Notes under the pieces: model-generated
What the model was told of the DNA's origin: nothing
Seen by the model: only the letters and a program-made list of their open reading frames with translations
The model's database searches: none
Shown here: one piece after another, positions 8,209 through 15,785 of the stretch
How the letters are laid out: each line of letters begins with the position of its first letter
Position numbering within the stretch: the first letter of the stretch is position 1
Made by a program: the position numbers and the translations under genes
From: an uncultured Spartobacteria bacterium
Lineage (GTDB): Bacteria; Verrucomicrobiota; Verrucomicrobiia; Chthoniobacterales; Chthoniobacteraceae
Assembly (NCBI GenBank): GCA_903901425.1
Contig: CAIURC010000012.1
Location: 36,450 to 100,449, forward strand
DNA length: 64,000 nucleotides
Reading direction: 5' to 3'

Positions 8209-11200
8209 ATGGGGCTTCTGCGTTCACGGAGCTCCGCGCTCTTTCTGGTGATGGTTTTTGTGCTGGGCGCCTGGGCCGCGGCCACGCTCCGGTTCGACAC
8301 CCAGTTCCTTCAGATCCTGCCGGGCAACCTGCCCAGCGTCCAGGGCCTCGCCGACTTCGCCAAGGCCGCTGCCGGCCGCGAAACATTCTTCGTCGTGACG
8401 GACCCTGCCCTGCCGCGTCCGGACCGGGAACGGATTTTGGGCCGGCTGCGGCCCGCCTTGGAGAAGAGCCCGCGCGTGGTGCAATTGGAGGCGCCCGGGG
8501 AGGCGTTTCTGAAGAAGCCCGGTGAAATTGCGGCATGGATGTTGGTGAATGCCGATCCGGAAGTTTTTTCAAAGGCGCTGGAGGCGCTGGATCCTAGCCG
8601 GATGAAAACGCGGCTGGCCGGTGTCCCGGAACGGCTCCGGGGCGCCTTGGATCCTGCGGAGTTGCTCCGTGCGCAGTGGGATCCGCTGGGGGTTCTGGAT
8701 TTCCAGCCGGAGAACACCGAGTCTGGTGCCGGGTTTCCTGAGGGGATGGAGGCTTCATTTTTGATTGGGCGGAATGCGCATCCGGAGGAGGGCACGGCGG
8801 GCGATTGCGCGCTTCTCGACGAGTTGGTGCGGATTGCAGGGGAGTGCCTTGGTGAGGACAACCGCAGGCATGTGCTGTTCACCGGGGACGCCATTTTCAA
8901 CGCCCAGATTTCCCGCCAGACGCGCGGGGATGTGCACACGATGGTGACGGTGGGTTTGGTGCTGCTGGCGGCGGCTTTTTACTTGTTTTACCGGACCCTG
9001 GTGCCGCTGCCGTGGATCTTTTTTTTCCAGGGTGTCACGTTGCTCTGCGGCTTGGTTGCGGCCCGTCTGTTTTTCGGGCACCTGAATGTGATCAGCATCG
9101 GGTTTGGCTCAATTCTGCTGGGGGTCGGGATGGATTACCATATCTTGGTCTACCATCATTTCGGGTCGCCCAACCGCGGGGATGCTGCGGTGTGGCGGAC
9201 GCTGCGGCGGAGCATCTGGTTCAGCGCCCTCGTGACAGCGGCTTCCTTTTTTCTCCTCGGATTTTCGGGGTTCCCCGGGCTGCGCCAGATGGGACTGCTG
9301 GTGGGCACGGGCTTGCTGTCGACGGCGCTGTGCGCCACCTGGCTTTTGAGCAAGGTGCTTGCGGCCAAACCGCCGTCGGCGCCGCCAATCGTCTTTTCAG
9401 CCAGCGGCGCGTTTGCGCGCTTGCTGGGGCGGCATGGACGCGCTCTGCGCTGGGCGGTCTGCCTTGGAGGCTTGGCCTTGCTGGCGGTTCAGCCCTGGAA
9501 AAATCCGGCGGCGCTTTACAACCCAGACATGGAGACGCTGCAGCCCTCGGGGATCAGCGCATTCGAAGGGCACCGCTGGCTCCAGCAGCATGACCCGGCT
9601 GCCGACGATGCAGTGTCGCTGCTCAGGTCCGACGATGCCGCGGCACTGCGCAGCGTGGCGCGGGAATTGGACCGGGAGTTTTCCGGGAAAGGCTTGAAGC
9701 TCCGGGCCTGGGGGATTCCCGATTCTGGGAACCTTTCCACCAATCTTGGCCGGTGGCGCACCGGGATTCCTGGCGAGGTTCGCAAAGCGTTTTCGGAGAG
9801 CGAATTGGGCGAGGAATGGAGCCGGGCGACGTTCCAGTTTGTGGAGACGCTGGACGCGGCGGCCCGCGGTGAATCCGGGGCGTTTGACGGGGCCCGGGCC
9901 CTGATGCGGACGCAGTCTGGCTCGGATGAACGGGGTTTTTATGCGCTGGCGCGGGTGGGCCCGGGGGCAGCGGACACCGGTTGGCTGGACCGTGTGTCGG
10001 CATTGGACAATCGGGTCCGAGTGTTTCCAGTGAACTGGGGGCGTCTGAAGGGGGAGTTGACGGCACTGGCGCAGGGGGAGTTTGCGTGGCTGGGTTCGTT
10101 GATGCTCTGTGCGGTGGTGCTGCTGTGCTGGGTGGCGCAGCGGAGCCTGCGGCTGGTATTTTTGAACCTGCTTGCGCTGGTGCTTTCGTTGGGGATTTTC
10201 ACGCTGCTCCTGCTTGTGACCCGCACCAGTCTGACACCGCTCACCGTGGTGAGTCTGCCGCTGTTGCTGGGGTTGGTGATCGATTACAGTCTCCACCTGT
10301 TGATGGCGCTGGAGGAACATCGCGGAGATCTGCCCAAGACTTTTGAGCATCTGGCTGCGCCGGTGCTCCTGACTGGACTCAGCGCCAGTGTTGGATTTGG
10401 GGCTCCGATGCTCACCAACCAGCCTGCGATGCGCAATTTCGGGCTGGTGATGGACCTTGGGATTTTGTCGGCGGTTGCGGCGTGCTTGGTCTTTCTGCCG
10501 GCGTTTTACTCGGTTCTGCGGCCTGCCCAGGACTACCGGGAACGGCTGTTTTACCGCGCCCTCTACACCCCGATCGGCTTCAAGATCATCGTCTGGGGCT
10601 GGCGCTGGTGTGGGGGCTGGATTTGCCGTCAGGTGGCGAGGGTCATTGGGTTGGGCTACGCACTCACGCACAGGAAAACGGTCGAGGCGGTCCGGCAGAA
10701 CCTAGCGCTTGTGAACCCAGCTGCGGCAGGATTCGGTGACGCCTGCGGCCTGTTTATGAACCTCGCGGAGGGATTCACCCAGTACGGGCGCCTCGCCACC
10801 CATCCCCCGGAAGAGGTCCTGAAATGGATCGGAAACGCCAGCGGACTCGACCATCTCCGGGAGGTGCTCCGGCAGGATACCGGATGTCTGCTGGTCACGG
10901 GGCACTTCGGGTTTTTCGAATTCGGCGGATTGCTGCTTTCCCAGATGGGGTTTCCCGTCACGGCCATCACCATGCCCGAACCGTCCTCTGCGTTGACCGA
11001 GTGGCGGGCGGAATTCCGGCGCCGGTGGGGGGTGGAGACGATCGTGATCGGGAACGGATCGTTTGCAGCCCTGGACGTGGTTCGCGCCATCCACAACAAA
11101 AGGTTTGTCGCGCTGCTGGTGGACCGTCCGATGGATGCCCAGACCGTGCCGGTGGATCTCCCACACGGCCAGATGTTGTTTTCAACGGGGCCAGCTCTGG

Positions 11201-11451
11201 TTGCGCTGCTGGCCAAGTGCCCCGTGGTTCCCGTGACGATTCTTCAGGAGCCCGGCGGCCGCTTTGAAATGGTGGCCACCGGCGTGATCCAGCCCGAGTG
11301 GTTGCCCGAGGGGCGGGCGGCATCGCTCGAAAAGCTGACCCGCCAGATTGCAGCCCAGTTGCTCCCGCACTTCCAAGCGCATCCCAAACAGTGGTACCAC
11401 TTCCATTCGTTGCGCCATCAAACTGCGACGCCACCCGAAAAGTCCCCATGA
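8209..11451 (+). CDS. Fusion protein: MMPL/RND exporter plus LPLAT acyltransferase
   Basis: Residues 1 to about 775 are an MMPL-type RND exporter: two repeats, each with a large extracytoplasmic loop and a bundle of membrane helices (for example VISIGFGSILLGVGMDYHI and LLLGLVIDYSLHLLMALEEH, the typical GxxxDY signature). From about residue 777 the chain continues as a lysophospholipid-acyltransferase-like (HtrB/LpxL-type) domain with the HxxxxE motif GHFGFFE (His at residue 899). In aryl-polyene-type clusters these are normally two separate genes. The fusion implies that acyl transfer to a lipid acceptor and export are coupled at the inner membrane. It overlaps the dehydratase gene by four bases. 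Confidence 0.88.
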   Translation: MGLLRSRSSALFLVMVFVLGAWAAATLRFDTQFLQILPGNLPSVQGLADFAKAAAGRETFFVVTDPALPRPDRERILGRLRPALEKSPRVVQLEAPGEAFLKKPGEIAAWMLVNADPEVFSKALEALDPSRMKTRLAGVPERLRGALDPAELLRAQWDPLGVLDFQPENTESGAGFPEGMEASFLIGRNAHPEEGTAGDCALLDELVRIAGECLGEDNRRHVLFTGDAIFNAQISRQTRGDVHTMVTVGLVLLAAAFYLFYRTLVPLPWIFFFQGVTLLCGLVAARLFFGHLNVISIGFGSILLGVGMDYHILVYHHFGSPNRGDAAVWRTLRRSIWFSALVTAASFFLLGFSGFPGLRQMGLLVGTGLLSTALCATWLLSKVLAAKPPSAPPIVFSASGAFARLLGRHGRALRWAVCLGGLALLAVQPWKNPAALYNPDMETLQPSGISAFEGHRWLQQHDPAADDAVSLLRSDDAAALRSVARELDREFSGKGLKLRAWGIPDSGNLSTNLGRWRTGIPGEVRKAFSESELGEEWSRATFQFVETLDAAARGESGAFDGARALMRTQSGSDERGFYALARVGPGAADTGWLDRVSALDNRVRVFPVNWGRLKGELTALAQGEFAWLGSLMLCAVVLLCWVAQRSLRLVFLNLLALVLSLGIFTLLLLVTRTSLTPLTVVSLPLLLGLVIDYSLHLLMALEEHRGDLPKTFEHLAAPVLLTGLSASVGFGAPMLTNQPAMRNFGLVMDLGILSAVAACLVFLPAFYSVLRPAQDYRERLFYRALYTPIGFKIIVWGWRWCGGWICRQVARVIGLGYALTHRKTVEAVRQNLALVNPAAAGFGDACGLFMNLAEGFTQYGRLATHPPEEVLKWIGNASGLDHLREVLRQDTGCLLVTGHFGFFEFGGLLLSQMGFPVTAITMPEPSSALTEWRAEFRRRWGVETIVIGNGSFAALDVVRAIHNKRFVALLVDRPMDAQTVPVDLPHGQMLFSTGPALVALLAKCPVVPVTILQEPGGRFEMVATGVIQPEWLPEGRAASLEKLTRQIAAQLLPHFQAHPKQWYHFHSLRHQTATPPEKSP

Positions 11452-11894
11452 ATACCAGCCTGACTCCGCACGGTCCGGGATTCCGGTTCCTCGACGCATT
11501 TCAAAGCGACGGCCCGGCCAGCGGCACGGCCACGGTTTATTTGGATCCCGGGCATCCGGTGTTTGAAGCGCATTTCCCCGGCCGTCCGCTTTTCCCGGCG
11601 GTGCTGCTGGTGGAATGCGCGGCGCAGGGGGCCGGTGTGCTCTGGATGCAGGGCAGGGGCGATCCCGGGGAACCGCTGTTCCTTGCGGGTGTCGAACAGT
11701 TTCGGGTGTTGAGTCCGGTGTTGCCTGGAGAAACCGTGACGTCGCGGATCACATTGACAAAGGATTTCGGGTCGATTGCGCAGTTTGAGGTGGAAAGCGC
11801 GGTAGCCGGCCGGCCAGTGGGCAAGGGGCGCCTGGTGTTGAGCCGGCAGATCCGGGAAAATCCGCCAGCTGGACCCTCGAACACTCTCCAATGA
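11448..11894 (+). CDS. FabZ-like 3-hydroxyacyl-ACP dehydratase
   Basis: This 148-residue protein has the hotdog-fold signature HFPGRPLFPAVLLVECAAQ, with the catalytic histidine (residue 42) and glutamate (residue 56) placed as in FabZ. It should dehydrate 3-hydroxyacyl-ACP. The ATG overlaps the stop of the exporter fusion, and its own stop overlaps the ketosynthase start, both by four bases. No ketoreductase or enoyl reductase is present in the operon, so the reduction step must come from elsewhere in the genome or the chain keeps its double bonds. Confidence 0.88.
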   Translation: MNTSLTPHGPGFRFLDAFQSDGPASGTATVYLDPGHPVFEAHFPGRPLFPAVLLVECAAQGAGVLWMQGRGDPGEPLFLAGVEQFRVLSPVLPGETVTSRITLTKDFGSIAQFEVESAVAGRPVGKGRLVLSRQIRENPPAGPSNTLQ

Positions 11895-13123
11895 ACACGG
11901 CGTCTTCATTCAGTTCAGAAGGTGTCAGCCGGGTTGCGGTGACCGGATACGGCTGCGTGACGGCGCTGGGTGGGGACGTCGCTTCCACATGGAGCCGGAT
12001 TTTGGACGGCGAAACCGCCCGGCGTCCGTTAACGGCGATCCCGGTGGAAGGGTGCCGGGTGACTGCAGGTGCGGAGGTCGACATTTCAGCACTGCGCACG
12101 GCAAATCTTCCCGGAAGGGAACGGAGCCGGGCCTCGGTTCTGATCCAGGAGGCCGCGTTTGAGGCCTTGAGCGGGGCGGGACTGCTGGATGAGGCGGGGC
12201 GTTGCAGCCTGAAAACCGTGCAGTTCTGCGTGAGCACTTCGGCCTGTGCGATGGAGATGGGAGAAAAGTTTGTGAGATCGATCTGGGACTCAAAGCCCGG
12301 GGGGCGTGCGGCGATGGTGGCGCAATATCAAGCCCAGCAGCAGGTTGGCGAACTTCAGAAGCGGTTCGGGTTTGGAGGCCCGGTGATGATCGTGGCCAAC
12401 GCCTGTGCGAGCGGAGCGAACGCGATCGGGCACGGCTTCGATCTGATCCGGTGCGGCATGGCCGAGATTGTTTTCGTGGCAGGGTACGACGCCCTGTGCG
12501 AGTTGGTGTTTGCGGGGTTTGACGGGCTCCAGTCGCTTGCGCCGGAGGCCTGCAGGCCGTTCGACCGGAAGCGCAACGGCCTCATGCTCGGCGAAGGGGC
12601 GGCTTTTCTGGTGCTGGAGAGCGCGGAGCACGCGCGCCGGCGCGGGGCGCGGGTGGTTGGAACCGTGGACGGGTACGGGCATTCGACAGACCTCGGGCAT
12701 CTGACCCAGCCGGATCAGCAGGGAAAACCGCTGATCGAAGCCATGCAACGGGCTCTCAAGGTTGCTGGAGTGCACCCCTCAGAGATTGGGTACATCAATG
12801 CGCACGGCACCGCGACGCCCCTCAACGATCTGGCCGAGGCCCGCGCCGTGGAGCAGGTGTTTGCGGGAACCGATGCGCGGTTGAGTTCCACCAAGTCGGC
12901 TCTGGGCCACACGCTGGGCGGAGCGGGTGCCATCGAGGCGGTGCTCTGTCTGCAGGCGTTGAACACGGGTTGTTTGCCGCCCCAGATCAATCTGGTTGAA
13001 CCCGAGGAACTCGTGGCGGACCGCCTTGTCCGGTTGGGTGAAACCCGGCCGCTGCGCCGGGCGCTGAGCCTAAACCTTGGGTTTGGGGGATCTGCAGCGG
13101 CGCTGGTGCTCGGGGCGCCGTGA
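11891..13123 (+). CDS. Beta-ketoacyl-ACP synthase (FabF-type)
   Basis: The 410-residue protein has the complete Cys-His-His catalytic set of a condensing enzyme: Cys172 in ANACASGAN, His305 in NAHGTATPLND and His340 in STKSALGHTLGGAGA, with Lys335 as usual. It is of FabF/KAS II type, which extends acyl chains on ACP. It is the last gene of the operon that starts with the acyl carrier protein. A single ketosynthase without an obvious chain-length factor suggests a short or iterative extension. The substrate cannot be read from the sequence. Confidence 0.92.
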   Translation: MNTASSFSSEGVSRVAVTGYGCVTALGGDVASTWSRILDGETARRPLTAIPVEGCRVTAGAEVDISALRTANLPGRERSRASVLIQEAAFEALSGAGLLDEAGRCSLKTVQFCVSTSACAMEMGEKFVRSIWDSKPGGRAAMVAQYQAQQQVGELQKRFGFGGPVMIVANACASGANAIGHGFDLIRCGMAEIVFVAGYDALCELVFAGFDGLQSLAPEACRPFDRKRNGLMLGEGAAFLVLESAEHARRRGARVVGTVDGYGHSTDLGHLTQPDQQGKPLIEAMQRALKVAGVHPSEIGYINAHGTATPLNDLAEARAVEQVFAGTDARLSSTKSALGHTLGGAGAIEAVLCLQALNTGCLPPQINLVEPEELVADRLVRLGETRPLRRALSLNLGFGGSAAALVLGAP

Positions 13124-13291
13124 AGCGATCCGTGAGGTAGTGGTCGAGAGTATGTGGCTTTCGAGGAGGGCTCGATTCCATGGGGAGGCGGGATGCGGTG
13201 GTTGGGGGGGGGCTTGGTGGGACGGGTTTTTGACCCCGAGCAGCATGGAGCCGGAAAAACGTTTTGTGTCGTGAGGTGAAGACCGGGCAGG

Positions 13292-14866
13292 ATGGGCCGA
13301 ATGGATGTCCAAGAGTCTGCTCCGAAACCGGCCTGGCGGCAGGTTCTCCTTCTTTGTCTGCCTGCGTTGCTGGTGGGAGTGTGGCTGCGAGCGAGTTTCA
13401 TCCTGATTGCCCCGGAAGCCTATTTCGGGACGGACAGTTCGTCCTATTTCTGGACCTCGGAACGGCTTTATACGGAGGGAAAACTGACGATGCCCGAGCG
13501 GCGTCGCTGGTTGTACCCGCTTTTCATGGTGGCGATGCGGCCATTGCCCGGCACGATCGCGCAGTCGACTGCGGTGGTGCAGCACGGGGTGGGGCTGCTT
13601 TTGGTGGTGGGCGTGGGCTGGATCACGGCGCATGCAACCAGGCACTGGAAGCTGTGGGTGCCGGTCGTGACGACGCTCGCCGCTGTCTGGCCGAGGATGC
13701 TCTGGTACGAGCACGAGGTTCTGGCGGAGAGCTTTTTTGTGGCGGCTTTTGTCTGGGCGGTGGCCTTCTTTTTCCCGAGACGAATCCCGTTGTCAGAGCG
13801 GCAGTTGTTTCTGGTCCTGCTGATGGCCGGAACGGTTGCTGCGCTCAAACCCCATGGCCGCCTGGTCTGGGCGGCGCTGCTGGCCGTGGCGGCCCTGCAC
13901 GCATGGCCGCCCTGGAAATGGAGCCGAAGGATTCTCGCAACGGCCGGTGTGACTGTGGCCCTGATTCTGAGCAGCGGTGAAAAGGATCAGGGGGCGTGGC
14001 TGCTTCTGAGTTCCGCGTTGCCTCTGGTGAATCCCGAAGGCGAGACACACCGGGAATACCGGGACCTGTTGCGGCCCCTGATCGAAGAGGCGCGCTCGGT
14101 GACTCCGTGGAAATACGGCTACATCCAGCGGGTCTACAAGGGCGACCTCAAGGCCAAGTCGCCCGAAAAGCGCCCCGGCCCTGCCTGGCGCAAACTCCGG
14201 GACAGCAAAGATTTCGCCAAGAACGCCACCGCACTTTCCCGGGAGGCAATCCTTGCGCATCCATGGGCGTTCCTTCAGATCACGCTCGGCAAGGTGCTCG
14301 TGACATTGTCCGACAATGGCGACAAGTACATCGTTCCCACGGACAACGCCTCAGACCGGACCCTTGCCCCGGACCTGTTCTGGGATCTTCAGGACGAAAC
14401 GGCGCTCGGTTTTTACGGGCGGAAACCCTCGGGAATCTCGCTCTACTTTTCAGCGGACGAGGCGGGTTACCGCCAGATGGTGGCTGAACGAAGGACGCAC
14501 AACGACTGGATCAGTGCGCCGTTGCTCGCGTTCAACCAGTCTTTCCGCTGGGCGATCCGGCACGGGGATGCGCGGGATCCGGGCGTCTGGTCCGAGCTTT
14601 CATGGCTGGGAGTGCTGGCCGTGTGCGGAGGTTTTGTGACGCTTCTCCGACCATGGCGGCCCCTGTTCTGGTTTCTGGTGCTTCCCTGCGGTTTCTATCT
14701 GTTCAGTGTTTTCGCCGTGGGCGACGCCGTGAGCCGCTACCTCTTGCCCGTCGAATGGGCCGGCTACCTCCTGGCCGCAGTCTGTCTGGACGCCATTCTG
14801 ACCGGGACCAGATCTCTGTGGGCCCGGTTGACCCGCCGGGGCGACCGGGCGACGGCATCTGCGTGA
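13292..14866 (+). CDS. GT-C-like polytopic membrane protein, paralogue 1
   Basis: This 524-residue protein has about ten membrane helices and a short loop after helix 1 containing an acidic residue (YFGTDSSSYFW), in the manner of GT-C glycosyltransferases such as the ArnT/PMT group. Shared blocks with the gene at 53222 are AVWPRMLWYEHE, KPHGR, QGAWLLLSSALPLV, EYRDLLRPLIEEARS and VSRYLLPVEWAGY, and both proteins have the same length, so they are paralogues. It lies 168 bases after the lipid operon and could modify that product, but this is inference. The start may be 13292 or the in-frame ATG at 13301. Confidence 0.7.
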   Translation: MGRMDVQESAPKPAWRQVLLLCLPALLVGVWLRASFILIAPEAYFGTDSSSYFWTSERLYTEGKLTMPERRRWLYPLFMVAMRPLPGTIAQSTAVVQHGVGLLLVVGVGWITAHATRHWKLWVPVVTTLAAVWPRMLWYEHEVLAESFFVAAFVWAVAFFFPRRIPLSERQLFLVLLMAGTVAALKPHGRLVWAALLAVAALHAWPPWKWSRRILATAGVTVALILSSGEKDQGAWLLLSSALPLVNPEGETHREYRDLLRPLIEEARSVTPWKYGYIQRVYKGDLKAKSPEKRPGPAWRKLRDSKDFAKNATALSREAILAHPWAFLQITLGKVLVTLSDNGDKYIVPTDNASDRTLAPDLFWDLQDETALGFYGRKPSGISLYFSADEAGYRQMVAERRTHNDWISAPLLAFNQSFRWAIRHGDARDPGVWSELSWLGVLAVCGGFVTLLRPWRPLFWFLVLPCGFYLFSVFAVGDAVSRYLLPVEWAGYLLAAVCLDAILTGTRSLWARLTRRGDRATASA

Positions 14867-14908
14867 TTCCTTTGAATTCCGGCGGGTCGTGTTGCGTCTG
14901 GGGTGGTA

Positions 14909-15319
14909 ATGGTTTCCGGCATGCGCGCTTTCTGGCTCTTGATCTTGGCACTGTTTGTGTCTGCAGTGAGTTGCATGGCAGGAACGTACGTGAGCGAGTA
15001 CCAGGGCCGCCGCTTGTATGAATGGGACGGACGCTACCTTTCCCAGTACCAAGGCCGGCGGATTCTGGAGTGGGACGGCAAGTACGTTTCGCGGTACCAA
15101 GGGGGACGCTTGTTTGAGTGGGACGGCCGGTACATCAGCCAGTACCAGGGCCGGCGGATTTTGGAGATCGATGGCCTGTATGTGGCGGAGTACCAGGGCC
15201 GGCGTCTGTTTGTGTTGGATGGGAAATACGTGGCCCGGTACCAGGGCAGCCGCGTGTTTGAGCAGGAGGGCGTTCTGCCGGTGGTCCTTTTGGCGCTGAT
15301 TTCCAACGGCCGGTTGTGA
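14909..15319 (+). CDS. Small secreted protein with six YQGRR repeats
   Basis: After a signal peptide (MRAFWLLILALFVSAVSC) the protein consists almost entirely of six consecutive 16-residue units of the form Y-[VLI]-[SA]-x-YQGRR-[LI]-x-E-[WI]-DG-[RKL], then a hydrophobic tail (LPVVLLALISNG). The alternation of aromatic, charged and glycine residues suggests a regular beta-hairpin or MORN-like repeat. The cysteine near the signal end could be a lipobox, though the -3 residue is alanine. ATG 14909 was chosen; 14921 is also plausible. I do not recognise the family. It follows the GT-C-like gene by 42 bases on the same strand. Confidence 0.72.
   Translation: MVSGMRAFWLLILALFVSAVSCMAGTYVSEYQGRRLYEWDGRYLSQYQGRRILEWDGKYVSRYQGGRLFEWDGRYISQYQGRRILEIDGLYVAEYQGRRLFVLDGKYVARYQGSRVFEQEGVLPVVLLALISNGRL
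14987..15274 (+). repeat. Six 48-bp tandem coding repeats
   Basis: The coding repeats behind the YQGRR protein run in register with a 48-base period. Units 2 and 4 are the most alike at both levels; units 5 and 6 are the most diverged (WDG becomes LDG and QEG). The gradient suggests that the array has grown by duplication and that its last units are older or less constrained. Confidence 0.85.
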
Positions 15320-15335
15320 AGGGTTCCCGGGGGGG

Positions 15336-15408
15336 AGCCGACAGTCGGACTCGAACCGACGACCGACGGTTTACAAAACCGTTGCTCTACCAACTGAGCT
15401 ATGCCGGC
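15336..15408 (-). tRNA. tRNA-Thr (anticodon TGT)
   Basis: On the minus strand a full cloverleaf can be folded. The 7-bp acceptor stem GCCGGCA pairs with TGTCGGC with one G-T pair. The D arm (GCTCAGTTGGTAGAGC), an anticodon stem ACGGT/ACCGT around loop TTTGTAA and a T arm with TTCGAGT are all present. The anticodon TGT reads ACA/threonine codons. The discriminator base is T and CCA is not encoded. Confidence 0.95.
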
Positions 15409-15785
15409 AGGTTTCCCAAGGACGCGCCAAACGCATAGCGCACCCGCCATGGAGAAAATCATGGCAGCAAGCGGCGGGGATGTAAACCCCCGGGACGGAT
15501 AATCCTTGCCGGTAAGTCGGGTTTCCTATAGGGCACACACAGGATTCACATTGGCTCAGGGTGCCCACCGTTGACGGGGGCGCCTGTGAAGGCGGTGCGA
15601 AGAACGACGGATCCAATTCTCAAATCGCGATTTCCAGACGGAGTGCGTGGCGGGGCGGGGTCCAGAAAGTGTTCAATGGCGTGCAGACCGGAAGGGGGTG
15701 CGTTGGGATGCGGGTTCTGTGCCGAAAATCCGGGAGGATCCAACTGAGCCGTTGTGAGCCTCCGAGAAGGAAGAAAGTAAATATC
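15409..15785. other. Intergenic region with helicase operon 5' leader
   Basis: These 377 bases separate the tRNA from the SUV3-like helicase. I see no gene with protein-like composition. An upstream in-frame extension of the helicase to 15561 exists, but its product is Arg/Gly-rich and unlike the family, so it is more likely untranslated leader. A purine-rich stretch (GAGAAGGAAGAAAG) just upstream of 15786 is the probable ribosome binding site. Confidence 0.55.

Noticed and set aside
15561..15785. N-terminal extension of the SUV3-like helicase to 15561
   Set aside because: The added 75 residues have no protein-like pattern, and a good ribosome binding site lies directly before 15786.
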